Source: Xanthomonas indica
GTDB taxonomy: Bacteria; Pseudomonadota; Gammaproteobacteria; Xanthomonadales; Xanthomonadaceae
Assembly (NCBI RefSeq): GCF_040529045.1
Contig: NZ_CP131914.1
Span: 2,340,501 to 2,404,500 of the forward strand
Reading direction: 5' to 3'
Length of the DNA stretch: 64,000 nucleotides
How positions within the stretch are numbered: position 1 is the stretch's first letter; every line of letters starts with the position of its first letter. The notes below the pieces were generated by a model. That model did no database searches, was not told the origin of the DNA, and saw only the letters and a list, made by a program, of their open reading frames with translations. Positions 25,901 to 36,983 of the stretch are shown here, in pieces. The translations under genes were made by a program, and so were the position numbers.

Positions 25901-28135
25901 GGCGGCAACGCCGTGGTTAACACGTATACCTACAACAAGCGCCGCCTGCTGCTGAGCGAGAGCATGACGCAACCAGGTTCCAGCGGCTTGAGCCTCGTTT
26001 ATGCCTATACGGCCGATGGCCATCCGGCCGGGGTCACCTATCCATCGGGACTGGCGTTGAACTATGCGCCCAATGCCCTGGGCCAGGCGACCCAGGCCAA
26101 TGGCTATGCGCTGGGCGTGAGCTACTACCCCAACGGGGCGATCAAGCAGTTCACCTACGGCAACGGCATCGTGCACACCATGGCGCAGAACGCACGCCAG
26201 TTGCCGTCTCGCAGCAGCGACAGCGGCGGCGGCAATCCGCTCGACCTGGGCTATACCTATGACGCCAACGGCAACGTCGGCGCCATCACGGATTACGCGC
26301 GTGGGCGGCAGACGCGAAGCATGGGCTACGACGGCCTGGATCGTCTGATCAGCACGCAGTCGGCGATGTTCGGTGGCGACAACCTAGCGCGCTACAGCTA
26401 CAACGTGCTCGATGACCTGACGGCGGTCAAGGTGGGTGGCAGCCGCGACTACAGCTATTTCTACAACGCCAACCGGCAACTGCTGAGCGTGAACAACAGT
26501 TCCGACAATTCGGCGGTGATCGGCCTGAGCTACGACGCGCAGGGCAACCTGTCCAACAAGAACGGCGTCAACTACGTGTTCGACAAGGGCAACCGCCTGC
26601 GCGAGGTCACCGGCGTGGAAACCTACCGCTACGACGCGCAAGGCCGCCGCGTGCTGGCGAGCAGCCCAAGCCTGGGCGACATCGTCTCGCTGTACGGGCA
26701 AGACGGCGTGCTGCGCTATCAGCGCGACGAGCGCGTCGGCAAGATTTCCGAGTACGTCTACCTGGGCGGCAGCCTGCTGGCCAAGGTCAGCAACCTGCCG
26801 ACGCTGGCCTCGCCCAGCGTGACGGTTCCCGGCTACAGCAGCTCCGGCAGCTACGCCGTGCAGTGGACGACGGTAGCCTCGGCCAACCGCTACGAGCTGC
26901 AGGAGCAGGCCGGCGGCGGGAACTGGGCGGCGCTGTATTCAGGCACCGCGACCAGCCAGGCGATCTCCGGTAAGTCGGCCGGCAGCTATGCCTATCGCGC
27001 GCGCGCCTGCCTGGGCAGCTACTGTGGCGCGTGGAGCGCGACCGCAACGGCCGTGGTGCAGTTCGCGCCCAGCGACGCGCCCAGCATCAGCGTGCCCGCC
27101 ACCGGTGTGGTCGGCAACTACACCATCAGTTGGGGTACGGTCACCGGCGCGGCCACTTACTCGCTGGAGGAAAGCGCCAACGGCGGCAACTGGAGCGTGT
27201 CCTACAGCGGCAGCGCGCAGAGCAACGCCTACAGCGGCAAGGCCGCCGGCAGCTACGCCTACCGCGTGCGGGGCTGCAATCCCGCCGGCTGCGGCCCGTA
27301 CTCGGGGACCGGCACGGTGCAGGCGGTCTATGCGCCGGGCTCGGCGCCGTCGTTGAGTGCGCCAGCGACCAACACCACCGGCAGCTACACGCTCAGCTGG
27401 AGCACGGTCGCCACCACGGTCAGCTACAACCTGGAAGAGAGCAGCGACGGCGGCGGCAACTGGAGCGGGATCGCCTCGGTGGGCGGGACCAGCGCAGGCG
27501 TCAGCGGTCGCGGCGCCGGCACCTACCTTTACCGGATCAAGGCGTGCAACGCGGCCGGCTGTGGGCCGTACTCGGGCAACGCCTCCACGCAGGTCATCTT
27601 CGCCCCTTCCGGCGCCCCCAGCCTGAGCGCTCCGGCCAGTGCCGGCGTCAACGGCTACACAGTGAGCTGGAGCGGCGTGGCCACCGCCAGCAGCTACACG
27701 CTGGAAGAAAGCGCCAATGGCGGTGGCTGGACGGCCACGCAGAACGCCAACGCCACCAGCCAGGCCTTCTCCGGCAAGGGCAACGGCAGCTATGCCTACC
27801 GGGCCAAGGCCTGCAACGTGGCCGGCTGCGGACCCTACTCCAACACCCAGACCACGGTGGTGAATACCTCCCCGCCGGCGACGCCATCGTTCAACAGCGG
27901 CTACCGCTACCTCAATACGTCGCCGGTGAGGTTCGAACTCGACTGGACCGCCAGCGCGCGCGCAACGCGTTACGAGATCACGGGTGCTGTCAGCTATTCC
28001 GGCCCCAACACCAACGTGACATTGAACAAGACCGGCTCGGTCAACACCGTGCAGGTACGTGCCTGCAACGACAACGGCTGTTCGGCGTGGTCGGCGGCTT
28101 TCACGCCGACGGCGGAAGGGGGGAAGGGCAAGTGA
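22904..28135 (+). CDS. Secreted RHS/YD-repeat protein with C-terminal tandem Fn3-like repeats
   Basis: A 1743-residue protein. The ATG at 22904 gives a Sec signal (MFKARLVIGMVLLCLCARVYAADD). An in-frame upstream ATG at 22772 would bury it. Residues about 230-1300 consist of YD/RHS repeats (for example WTYGYEL, YGYDTMGRLSSIAY, YDYDGRTTF, YRYDAQGRRVL), ending in EYVYLGGSLLAKV. Residues 1302-1652 are four ~88-residue Fn3-like repeats, with a divergent fifth to 1735. In canonical RHS proteins EYVYLGG is followed directly by YFHTDALGTP. Here that motif is in the next ORF, which overlaps by GTGA. There is no toxin tip on this polypeptide. It probably forms most of an RHS cocoon or a surface fibre. 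Confidence 0.85.
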   Translation: MFKARLVIGMVLLCLCARVYAADDVAPYEEYEKKIKASQVVGPLKGDIFGESVSLYDRSVSFHATDVSVPGNNALPVSLGREFKVMNRRQEYVAKGFGDWEIDTPRVYGEFLAEKGWMTTSSSPAARCSMPSRPDAAMTVNGITYPGTADDVWHGYYLHVPGAGEQEMLVDNQTKTPRPTDGVSRPWITKDGWRLGCLASVSNYPGEGFLAISPAGVKYYFDYAIATQIKPYAMSFQGTGSLAPRARIALMASRVEDRFGNWVTYSYTGDKLSSIQSSDGRAIALNYNGDLISSVQANGQTWTYGYELSTAYPTPQGAYRLKTVTQPDGSQWIYSIASGNMLPTREPPAGGGASNCASEPDPMNGAVSLQVAHPSGAVGVFAFGYERQYRNHTPIIRCAVPAGQQPPVPYVPGYFDNYVLTSKTVTGPGLAQQTWNYAADTPATKFYTSGQATDPCPTCVPSKTVKVTNPDGTATAYEFGFMYGLNDGRLLSTTALDASGNTLSKTSNSYFADGDVAAQPFPAEMGQSLLGIPNPLTNVLRPLRIRTIVQDGVSYTWTANGFDAFARTLNVTRASPWHSRTDATEYYDDLGKWILGQSAKSTNSDTGLVESQTSFDGNAMPAQRWSFGKLRLSLSYNSDGTLATAKDGNANTTTLSNWKRGVPQSIRYADGTTESATVNDSGWITSTTDENGYTTSYGYDTMGRLSSIAYPANDTVSWNATTQAFEQVSGSEYGLDAGHWRQTVATGNARKLTYFDALWRPVLTREFDAGNEAATQRFQKFAYDYDGRTTFSSYPGSSDTLSTGTWTEYDALGRTTSVSQDSELGLLTTRTEYLSGIRTLVTNPRGQQTTTGFQVFDQPDYSKPVWIMHPEGAVTEIPHDVFGKTLAIHRRNGDSSLAVTRNYVYDDYQQLCKTVEPETGATVMDYDAAGNLAWSAGGQSYTSTSSCNRTDVAASAKVGRSYDARNHLATLAFPDGVGNQSFVYTADGLPAQVTTNNSNGGNAVVNTYTYNKRRLLLSESMTQPGSSGLSLVYAYTADGHPAGVTYPSGLALNYAPNALGQATQANGYALGVSYYPNGAIKQFTYGNGIVHTMAQNARQLPSRSSDSGGGNPLDLGYTYDANGNVGAITDYARGRQTRSMGYDGLDRLISTQSAMFGGDNLARYSYNVLDDLTAVKVGGSRDYSYFYNANRQLLSVNNSSDNSAVIGLSYDAQGNLSNKNGVNYVFDKGNRLREVTGVETYRYDAQGRRVLASSPSLGDIVSLYGQDGVLRYQRDERVGKISEYVYLGGSLLAKVSNLPTLASPSVTVPGYSSSGSYAVQWTTVASANRYELQEQAGGGNWAALYSGTATSQAISGKSAGSYAYRARACLGSYCGAWSATATAVVQFAPSDAPSISVPATGVVGNYTISWGTVTGAATYSLEESANGGNWSVSYSGSAQSNAYSGKAAGSYAYRVRGCNPAGCGPYSGTGTVQAVYAPGSAPSLSAPATNTTGSYTLSWSTVATTVSYNLEESSDGGGNWSGIASVGGTSAGVSGRGAGTYLYRIKACNAAGCGPYSGNASTQVIFAPSGAPSLSAPASAGVNGYTVSWSGVATASSYTLEESANGGGWTATQNANATSQAFSGKGNGSYAYRAKACNVAGCGPYSNTQTTVVNTSPPATPSFNSGYRYLNTSPVRFELDWTASARATRYEITGAVSYSGPNTNVTLNKTGSVNTVQVRACNDNGCSAWSAAFTPTAEGGKGK
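26808..27860 (+). repeat. Four tandem Fn3-like repeats, ~265 bp period
   Basis: In-frame repeats begin near 26808, 27067, 27331 and 27602 (88, 88, 90 and 87 residues). Each has APS...P at the start, SYAYR near the end and a Cys pair (in three copies CN-x-AGCGPYS). The conserved Cys pair would allow one disulphide per module after export. A fifth, diverged module runs to about 28108. Confidence 0.85.
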
Positions 28136-29142
28136 GCATCCGACACAAGAAAGCAGGAAGCGTCATGTCGTGGATCGGGTTGCTCTGGGTGCTGGTGCTT
28201 GCGCTCCCGCTGCAAGCGCTGGCCGAAACGGTGGAGTACTTCCACACCGATGCGCTGGGCACGCCGATCGCGGTGACCGACGCCAGCGGCAACCTCATTG
28301 AGACAAGCGAGTACGAACCTTACGGCAAGTTGCTCAATCGGCCTGTGACTGATGGGCCTGGGTTTACCGGGCACGTGCAGGATGCGGCGACTGGTCTAAC
28401 TTACATGCAGCAGAGGTACTATGATCCGAACTTGGGGCGGTTTTTGAGTTTGGATCCGGTAGGTACTGATAGCTATAAAGACAGGAATTTCAATGGGTAT
28501 TGGTACGGGAATGATAACCCTTATGCTTTTTCGGATTCAGATGGAAGATGTACTGGTTCACATATAGAGAGTAAAGATGGGACATGTGTTAGTTCGGGGG
28601 ATTTTACTACCCAGGGTCCTGGACCAACGATGCGAGGCGCGCAATCTGTTGTGCATCAAGCGTACATAGAGGCTCAACTTGGTTTTGATCCTAGTGCCGC
28701 CTTCGCAGCGGCTGATTTGACCTCAATACCTATGTTTTGTGAGTCTCCAGCTGACTGCGCGACCATCAGGCAGCAAAATCTCTACGCTCAAGGAAAAATA
28801 AGTAAAGATGAGTTAATGGAGCACTATGAGGCTCAGGGTGGTGGGGCTCTTGTGGGGATGGGGGCCTTAGCGGTGGGGTACGTTGTTGTAAGATTCCCTG
28901 CTGCCTTGTCGGCTGCAGGTACGGCGATCAGGTTTATTAGGCTTGGCTACGAAATAAACGGTGGAAAAAATTTCCGTATTGCGCCATTTGGAAATAGAAC
29001 GGGCCATCCTATTGGAAGGTGGCCGCATTACCATCGAAGAGTGACAGATGTGAAGGGTGAGACGCTTCCGGGTCAGGGTATAGGACGGCATCGGCCATGG
29101 GAATCAAAATCTACAGATAAATCTTTTTGGGACAAATTCTGA
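28132..29142 (+). CDS. RHS core-domain protein with toxin-like C-terminus
   Basis: The GTG at 28132 overlaps the previous stop (GTGA) behind GGAAGGGGGGAAGG. An ATG at 28165 is an alternative. From GTG the product is 336 residues with its own Sec signal (WIGLLWVLVLALPLQALA). Residues about 34-120 hold the RHS core: EYFHTDALGTPIAVTDASGN, GFTGHVQDAATGLTYMQQRYYDP and GRFLSLDPVG. After that the DNA becomes AT-rich and the protein is variable, as in RHS toxin tips. The last 60 residues (KNFRIAPFGNRTGHP, PHYHRR, GQGIGRHRPWE) resemble a recurrent small RHS C-terminal domain rich in His/Arg, possibly a nuclease. Toxicity is inferred from the next gene being immunity-like. Confidence 0.8.
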   Translation: MSIRHKKAGSVMSWIGLLWVLVLALPLQALAETVEYFHTDALGTPIAVTDASGNLIETSEYEPYGKLLNRPVTDGPGFTGHVQDAATGLTYMQQRYYDPNLGRFLSLDPVGTDSYKDRNFNGYWYGNDNPYAFSDSDGRCTGSHIESKDGTCVSSGDFTTQGPGPTMRGAQSVVHQAYIEAQLGFDPSAAFAAADLTSIPMFCESPADCATIRQQNLYAQGKISKDELMEHYEAQGGGALVGMGALAVGYVVVRFPAALSAAGTAIRFIRLGYEINGGKNFRIAPFGNRTGHPIGRWPHYHRRVTDVKGETLPGQGIGRHRPWESKSTDKSFWDKF

Positions 29143-29492
29143 TGAGGCCTCCTTTTATACTTATTGATGGTGGTGATATAAATCTCTTTGGTTCTGAAAA
29201 TTCACTTGTTAGGTATGTTGAGTCTCCCGATGTTGCTAGTTACACTGTCTTTGATTCATTGGGGAAAAGGCTGGATTTCTCCGCGACGCCAGATGTTGTT
29301 GAGTTTCATGGTCTGAAGTTGAGTGGTGTTACTCCTGTCAAGTTGGTGGAGTCTGATTCTGGGTTTGATGGGGGGGAGTTGTCTGAAATTATAAGTAAGT
29401 TCATTCAGCGGAGCTTTGGAGAGGATGTGGGGGGGCGTGATTTACATCAGCTCATTTCCATGCTGGAAAGTCGTCTGGGCATGACTAAGTGA
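29142..29492 (+). CDS. Putative immunity protein for the RHS toxin
   Basis: A 116-residue protein. The ATG overlaps the toxin stop (TGATG), so translation is coupled. It is acidic, has no signal peptide or membrane segment, and is encoded by AT-rich DNA unlike the flanking genes. There is no family that I recognise (MRPPFILIDGGDINLFGS at the N-terminus). Size, overlap and low GC fit RHS-associated immunity genes. The cognate relation is inference. Confidence 0.6.
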   Translation: MRPPFILIDGGDINLFGSENSLVRYVESPDVASYTVFDSLGKRLDFSATPDVVEFHGLKLSGVTPVKLVESDSGFDGGELSEIISKFIQRSFGEDVGGRDLHQLISMLESRLGMTK

Positions 29493-29517
29493 TGGTGGCT
29501 TCGATGTCGCTCTATTA

Positions 29518-30079
29518 GGGAAGCTCTGAACAAGCCTCCGCACATCGGCGACACTATGCGGATGTGATCGAGGGCGTGAGACATGACGCAACTGAGCTTC
29601 TCCTACGCCGAGCATGCCGGTGAGCGCAAGCGAACCCGCCGCGATGTGTTTCTTGCGCAGATGGACCAGGTGGTGCCGTGTAGCGCGTTGCTTTCGCAGA
29701 TCCAGCCGCACTATCCGAAGGCCGGCCGAGGCCGCCGTCCGTATGCGCAGGAGACGATATTGCGCATCCACTTCCTGAAGCAGCGGTATGCGCTGAGCGA
29801 TCCGCGCGATGGAGGAGGCGCTTTACGAAATCGCCGCGGGGGCTGGCCAAGAACGATGCCCAATTGAACGTGCTGTTTGCGTTGTGGAACCTGTGGATGG
29901 CGCGCAAGCCGTTGTTGGCGATGATGGGGAAGGTGCGCCCGCCAACTGGAAAGGTCGGGGTATTCCGCAGGTTGCGGCCTGAAATGGTCTGGATTAGGGC
30001 AAATAAGTGCATCCATTTGCTAGTCAATCAGCCGCATCCGATCAGGCCGCTTGGATCGGTGGCTTGTTCAGGGCCTCCC
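29518..30079. mobile_element. Internally deleted IS5-type element
   Basis: Terminal inverted repeats GGGAAGCTCTGAACAAGCC (29518-29536) and GGCTTGTTCAGGGCCTCCC (30061-30079) match at 16 of 19 positions. The element is 562 bp, about half a normal IS5-group copy. It retains both ends and the two ends of the transposase gene. Flanks read ATTA on the left and TAAT on the right, so no clear target duplication is seen. It lies directly after the putative immunity gene. Confidence 0.8.
29583..29940 (+). pseudogene. IS5-family transposase remnant
   Basis: ATG at 29583 gives MTQLSFSYAEHAGERKRTRR, then FLAQMDQVVP, PHYPKAGRGRRPYAQET and ALSDP, the typical IS5-family N-terminus. A frameshift near 29806 moves the expected MEEALYEIA to another frame. 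After about 29835 the sequence jumps to the C-terminal LAKNDAQLNVLFALWNLWMA and RKPLLAMMGKVRP, so the catalytic DDE core is missing. It is non-functional but could be moved in trans. Confidence 0.8.
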
Positions 30080-30256
30080 TAATGATTAGGAGTGGGCGTG
30101 GCGACGTCCAGTTATATTTCGTGGCCTGATAGGTCGCTTCTATAATTTAAGGATGAGCCGCCAGCTATCCCCGCGGCCACTGGCGAAGCGAATGTCACTA
30201 AACACGTGAAAAAAAGCCTCGGCACTGATCGTGGTGATGATAAAGGAGGGCTGATT

Positions 30257-30784
30257 GTGAGGGTTGCACTAATTCTGGTCCTTGGATTGATCTTTTTCCC
30301 TTTTGGGGCTTATGGATCATCTCCTTCAAGCAGATCAATAGAGCGGCTATTCGGAAAATCGACAGCCGTGATCGCTGGAAAAGTCGTGGGAATTAGCGGA
30401 TCGTGTCCTGAGACGGGGTATTGCAATCCAATATATGTGGTGTCACTTGGGCGGGAGACTATGTCGACATTGAAGTCGCCTGGGGTCTCCTTGGTAGGGT
30501 ATGATAAATTCTGCTCTAATGTTCAACTGGAGATGGGTCAGACATATATGGTGTTCTTGGAGTCCGCCAGTGAATTCAATACCGGTGATTCAAAAAAGTG
30601 CCCTCTCGTTGTCGATCTGGATGGTGTGTTCGAGAAGATTGGGTCTGACGTATATCGGGTTGGATCCCCGGAGGCGCAGGTGCTTGTTGACTTCGAGGGT
30701 AATAAATATTTGACCAATGCGGTTTTCGAGCCTGACTTTGAGAATTTACTTGAATCTCTGTCAGGTGCGAAAGGCTTGAAGTAG
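30257..30784 (+). CDS. Secreted low-GC protein of unknown function
   Basis: A 175-residue product. The GTG at 30257 has AAGGAGGG 6 nt upstream and gives a clean signal peptide (MRVALILVLGLIFFPFGAYG). The in-frame GTG at 30206 would add 17 charged residues before it. The mature protein shows an alternating pattern (TAVIAGKVVGISG, YVVSLGRETMSTLKSPG, EMGQTYMVFLESA) loosely like netrin/TIMP-type beta-barrels. I do not recognise a family. A TATAAT lies at 30141-30146 without a convincing -35. The gene is AT-rich like the RHS tip, so it may be part of the same transferred module. Confidence 0.6.
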   Translation: MRVALILVLGLIFFPFGAYGSSPSSRSIERLFGKSTAVIAGKVVGISGSCPETGYCNPIYVVSLGRETMSTLKSPGVSLVGYDKFCSNVQLEMGQTYMVFLESASEFNTGDSKKCPLVVDLDGVFEKIGSDVYRVGSPEAQVLVDFEGNKYLTNAVFEPDFENLLESLSGAKGLK

Positions 30785-30970
30785 CTCCTTAAGTGGCCGT
30801 CTCTCAAGAGCCTCTCATCATCTTGTATGGCAAGCCTTTGCGTCGGCGGGAGCTTGCCCGCCGGTTTATGCGGGCGCTGGCTGGAAAACCCATGCTGGAA
30901 GTTTTTCGCCGGCGAGGTCTTCTCCCAGCGAATCTGCCTCGCGGTTCACGTTCGCTTAGGCGCGATCCAG

Positions 30971-31003
30971 AAAAAACGAAGCCGGCGAGTCGCCGGCTTC
31001 GTT
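30971..31003 (-). terminator. Intrinsic terminator of htpG
   Basis: A 13 bp stem, AACGAAGCCGGCG / CGCCGGCTTCGTT (30975-30987, 30991-31003), has a 3 nt loop. Read on the minus strand it is followed by a run of T (30971-30976 complement). It lies 26 nt past the htpG stop. The stretch 30785-30970 holds no supported gene. Confidence 0.85.
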
Positions 31004-31028
31004 CTTACACTCACGTCGCAATCAAGCC

Positions 31029-32933
<1,905 letters not shown>

Positions 32934-32950
32934 CGGTAGGTGCTCCATGA

Positions 32951-34264
<1,314 letters not shown>

Positions 34265-34304
34265 GCCGTCCACCATTCACTGACGACACAGAGGGAGCCG
34301 TTCC

Positions 34305-34799
34305 ATGAATACCACCGCACGCGCGTTGCTGATCGCTTCGCTGGCCCTGGGCTTCACCGCCTGCAAGAAGGAAGAGGCCGCCAAGCCGGCCGCCGACGCG
34401 CAGCCCGCGCTGACCGCCCCGGCCAAGGACGACGACGCCGGCTGGAAGAAGTACCTGCAGGAAGTGGCGATCCAGAACATGGGCACCGTCACCAACAGCC
34501 CGTTCCTGTACTACCTGCCGCCGGAATCGGATCCGGAGTTCCAGGCCAAGTACGATCGCCAGGTCGAAAGCGCCACCACCGCCATCGGCCGCGGCATCCA
34601 GCCGGGCAACATGCTGGCGTTCGGCTCCTCGGCCTCGGCCAAGATGGCCGACCTGATCGCCGCGGCGTTCGCCAAGGTCGAGCCGAACAGCATGAAGGGC
34701 GTGCGCGTGGTCTACATCGGCGCTCCGGCCGACAACGCCCGCGTCGAAGCCGTGGTCAAGCCGACCGGCGCCGACTACATCTTCGTCGAAGCCAAGTAA
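34305..34799 (+). CDS. Hypothetical lipoprotein
   Basis: A 164-residue protein with a lipobox (LALGFTAC, Cys20), so it is a Sec/Lsp-processed lipoprotein. After a charged, Ala/Pro-rich linker (KKEEAAKPAADAQPA) comes a domain of about 110 residues (NMGTVTNSPFLYYLPPE, VRVVYIGAPADNARVEAVVK, GADYIFVEAK). I do not recognise a named family. The ATG is preceded by GAGGGAG. It stands alone between coaD and the P-loop gene. A GC-rich hairpin at 34809-34832 without a T-run follows. Confidence 0.8.
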   Translation: MNTTARALLIASLALGFTACKKEEAAKPAADAQPALTAPAKDDDAGWKKYLQEVAIQNMGTVTNSPFLYYLPPESDPEFQAKYDRQVESATTAIGRGIQPGNMLAFGSSASAKMADLIAAAFAKVEPNSMKGVRVVYIGAPADNARVEAVVKPTGADYIFVEAK

Positions 34800-34927
34800 G
34801 CCCGCAGGGCCGGCGCGCCGACGCGCGCCGGCTCCGCCATGGCGCGCCGCCTGCAACGGGCGGCCGCGTCGCGCGGACGTGCTGGTAGCCGTCGCGCAGT
34901 TCCGCAGTTCCGGGCGGGGTACAGGCG

Positions 34928-35410
34928 ATGCGGATCTGCATCACGGGCCCCACCGGCGCCGGCAAGACCACCCTGGCGCGCCGGCTCGGCCGCCGTCTCC
35001 GTATTGCCTGCCACGCGTTGGACGATCTGCACGGGGTCCGCGGTGCCGAGGGGGACATGCGCCGCCCGCTCGAGGAAACGCTGTCGCTGTTGCAGCGCAT
35101 CGTCGACGACGAACGCTGGATCGTCGAAGGCGCGCAGTTCAAATGGGCCGACGCGGCGCTCGCGCGCGCCGACCACATCGTGGTGATCGATGCGCCGTCC
35201 TGGCGCACCACCCTGCAGATCGTGCTGCGGCCGGGCCGGCAGTGGCTGGGCCTGGAGGCTTACGCCTGTCGCCCGCGCTTGGCGCGGCTGCCTGGAGCCG
35301 CGACGACCACTGCGAGGAGCGCGCTGTTGCGGACCAAACTGACGCCGTTCCGCGCCAGGACCCTGTTGATCCGCCACAGCCGCGCGCGATTGCCGCCGTC
35401 GCTGGGCTAG
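34928..35410 (+). CDS. P-loop kinase-like protein (adenylate-kinase/FlaR-like)
   Basis: A 160-residue cytosolic protein. A Walker A motif, GPTGAGKTTLARRL, begins at residue 7. LDDLHGVRG and WIVEGAQFKWADAAL, with HIVVID after, match the small NTPases annotated as DNA-topology modulation/FlaR-type or shikimate-kinase-like. The substrate is unknown. Its TAG stop shares the palindrome CTAG with the stop of the convergent downstream gene. Confidence 0.75.
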   Translation: MRICITGPTGAGKTTLARRLGRRLRIACHALDDLHGVRGAEGDMRRPLEETLSLLQRIVDDERWIVEGAQFKWADAALARADHIVVIDAPSWRTTLQIVLRPGRQWLGLEAYACRPRLARLPGAATTTARSALLRTKLTPFRARTLLIRHSRARLPPSLG

Positions 35411-36351
35411 TCGGCGGGCAGGCCGCCCGGTGCCGAGGACGGCGCCAGGAAGGCTTGCCGATGCGCGGCGATCCAGGCATCGATCGAACCGGGTTGGAAA
35501 TCCCCAAGTCCAGGCTGCGCCTGCAGTGGCGCGGCCAGCAGTGCATCGGCCTGCTGTGGGGATGCGGCGAAGAAGCGGAACTTCGACGCCACCACGCGTC
35601 CATGGCCGGCACCCAACGCCGCATCGACCTCGCGCTCGAACGCGTCCAGTGACTGCGCGCGATAGCACACCGGGCGGCCGAGCCCGGCCGTGAGCCGCTG
35701 CACCAGTTCCGGGCCGGTCAGGCTCTCGGTGCCGGCAATCCGGTAGCTGCCGCCGTCCGTGCCATGCCGCAGCAGTGCCAGTGCAGCCTCGGCGCAGGCA
35801 TCGGCCGAGGTCCAGGCGATGCGTTGCGCGGCGGCGATCGGCGGCGCGAACACACCGTGGGCCACGATCTCGGTGCGTGCCGAGGGCTTCAGCAGGTTGT
35901 CCAGGTACAGCGTCGGCCACAGGATCGCGCAGGGCAGGCCGGCGCCGCGCGCCAGCGCCGCGAGTTCGGCGTTGGTGCGCAGGCTCGGTTCGGGACACGG
36001 CGCCGGCAGCGGCGCGCTGCTCAGTTTCAGCACGAATGAGGTCAGCCGCGCCGCGCGCGCGGCGGCCAGCGCATGTCTGGCCCGCGCCAGCGTCGTCGTG
36101 CCGGGACCGGCGGGAAACTGCAGGACCGCGTGGGCGACGCCGCGGCTGGCCGCGAGCACGGCGGCAGGATCGTCCAGGTCGGCTTCGACCACCTCCGCGC
36201 CCAGCGCGCGCAGCGCCGCGGTGGCGGCGCCTTCGCGAACCAGGGCACGGACGGCGAGGCCGTGCTGGCGGGCGGCGCGGACCACGGCGGCGCCCTGCAC
36301 GCCGTTGCCCAGATAGACGAGGAGGGGGCCGGAAAGGGGAATCGGGGACAT
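35407..36351 (-). CDS. NmrA-like NAD(P)-binding Rossmann protein
   Basis: A 314-residue cytosolic protein. The start at 36351 (MSPIPLSGPLLVYLGNGVQG) has AGGAG 8 nt upstream. Residues 10-20 hold a Rossmann GNGVQG loop. EVVEADLDDPAAVLAA and LKLSSAPLP fit NmrA/quinone-oxidoreductase-2-type atypical SDRs. No Tyr-x3-Lys catalytic pair is obvious, as is common for NmrA proteins acting as redox sensors. The substrate is unknown. It converges on the P-loop gene. Confidence 0.78.
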   Translation of the reverse strand: MSPIPLSGPLLVYLGNGVQGAAVVRAARQHGLAVRALVREGAATAALRALGAEVVEADLDDPAAVLAASRGVAHAVLQFPAGPGTTTLARARHALAAARAARLTSFVLKLSSAPLPAPCPEPSLRTNAELAALARGAGLPCAILWPTLYLDNLLKPSARTEIVAHGVFAPPIAAAQRIAWTSADACAEAALALLRHGTDGGSYRIAGTESLTGPELVQRLTAGLGRPVCYRAQSLDAFEREVDAALGAGHGRVVASKFRFFAASPQQADALLAAPLQAQPGLGDFQPGSIDAWIAAHRQAFLAPSSAPGGLPAD

Positions 36352-36698
36352 GCGTTGGCTCCTGCTGGAGGGATCCGCCGCAGCAAGCCCGGTCGAAGGC
36401 GGCCCACGGACAGACCCCGGGACGATGGACACGGGGACTGTCGGGGAATCGCGCGGCACGGCGCGAACAGAGCCTCTCCGCCAGCGCGGAGAAGGGCCTG
36501 GGCCTACCGAGACCAGGCCAGCCATTTTCGACGCCGCGACTCTAGGCGCGGCCGCCACCGGCGTCAATCGCCACAGGCCGTTCGCTGCGCGGCTTCCGGC
36601 GCGGTGGCGATACAGCGTTCCGCACCGCGACGCCGCCTTCGCGGGGCCGTCCCGCCCCGATCCGGTAAACTGCCCCGGTCAGTGCCGAAGTGCGCCAC
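36352..36698. other. Intergenic region between divergent genes
   Basis: 347 bp between the NmrA-like gene (leftward) and the ferredoxin gene (rightward). It should contain promoters for both, but I see no convincing -35/-10 pair, repeat or RNA structure. Confidence 0.5.
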
Positions 36699-36983
36699 AT
36701 GTCCCTCAAGATCAACGAGCTCTGCGTCAACTGCGACGTCTGCGAGCCGGCCTGCCCGAACCAGGCCATCGCCATGGGCGAGACGATCTACGTGATCGAC
36801 CCCGCCCGCTGCACCGAATGTGTCGGCCATTTCGACGAGCCGCAGTGCGTGGTGGTGTGCCCGGTGGAATGCATCGACCCGGACCCGGCCATCCCGGAGA
36901 CGCACGCGCAATTGTTGGCCAAGCTGCAGCGCCTGCAGCGCGACCACCCCGAGTTGTACCCACAGGAGCCCCCTGCCGCATGA
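36699..36983 (+). CDS. YfhL-type 2[4Fe-4S] ferredoxin
   Basis: A 94-residue ferredoxin. The first cluster motif is CVNCDVCEPACP (residues 9-20). The second has the enlarged spacing typical of YfhL/Alvin ferredoxins (CTECVGHFDEPQCVVVCP, Cys pairs about 38-55). A C-terminal extension follows (AQLLAKLQRLQRDHPELYP). It is a low-potential cytosolic electron carrier with unknown partner. The ATG at 36699 is preferred to the GTG at 36690. It overlaps ggt by ATGA. Confidence 0.92.
   Translation: MSLKINELCVNCDVCEPACPNQAIAMGETIYVIDPARCTECVGHFDEPQCVVVCPVECIDPDPAIPETHAQLLAKLQRLQRDHPELYPQEPPAA

Noticed and set aside
34809-34832. Terminator after the lipoprotein gene
   Set aside because: The hairpin GCCGGCGCG/CGCGCCGGC is strong but no T-run follows, so it was mentioned only in the gene entry.
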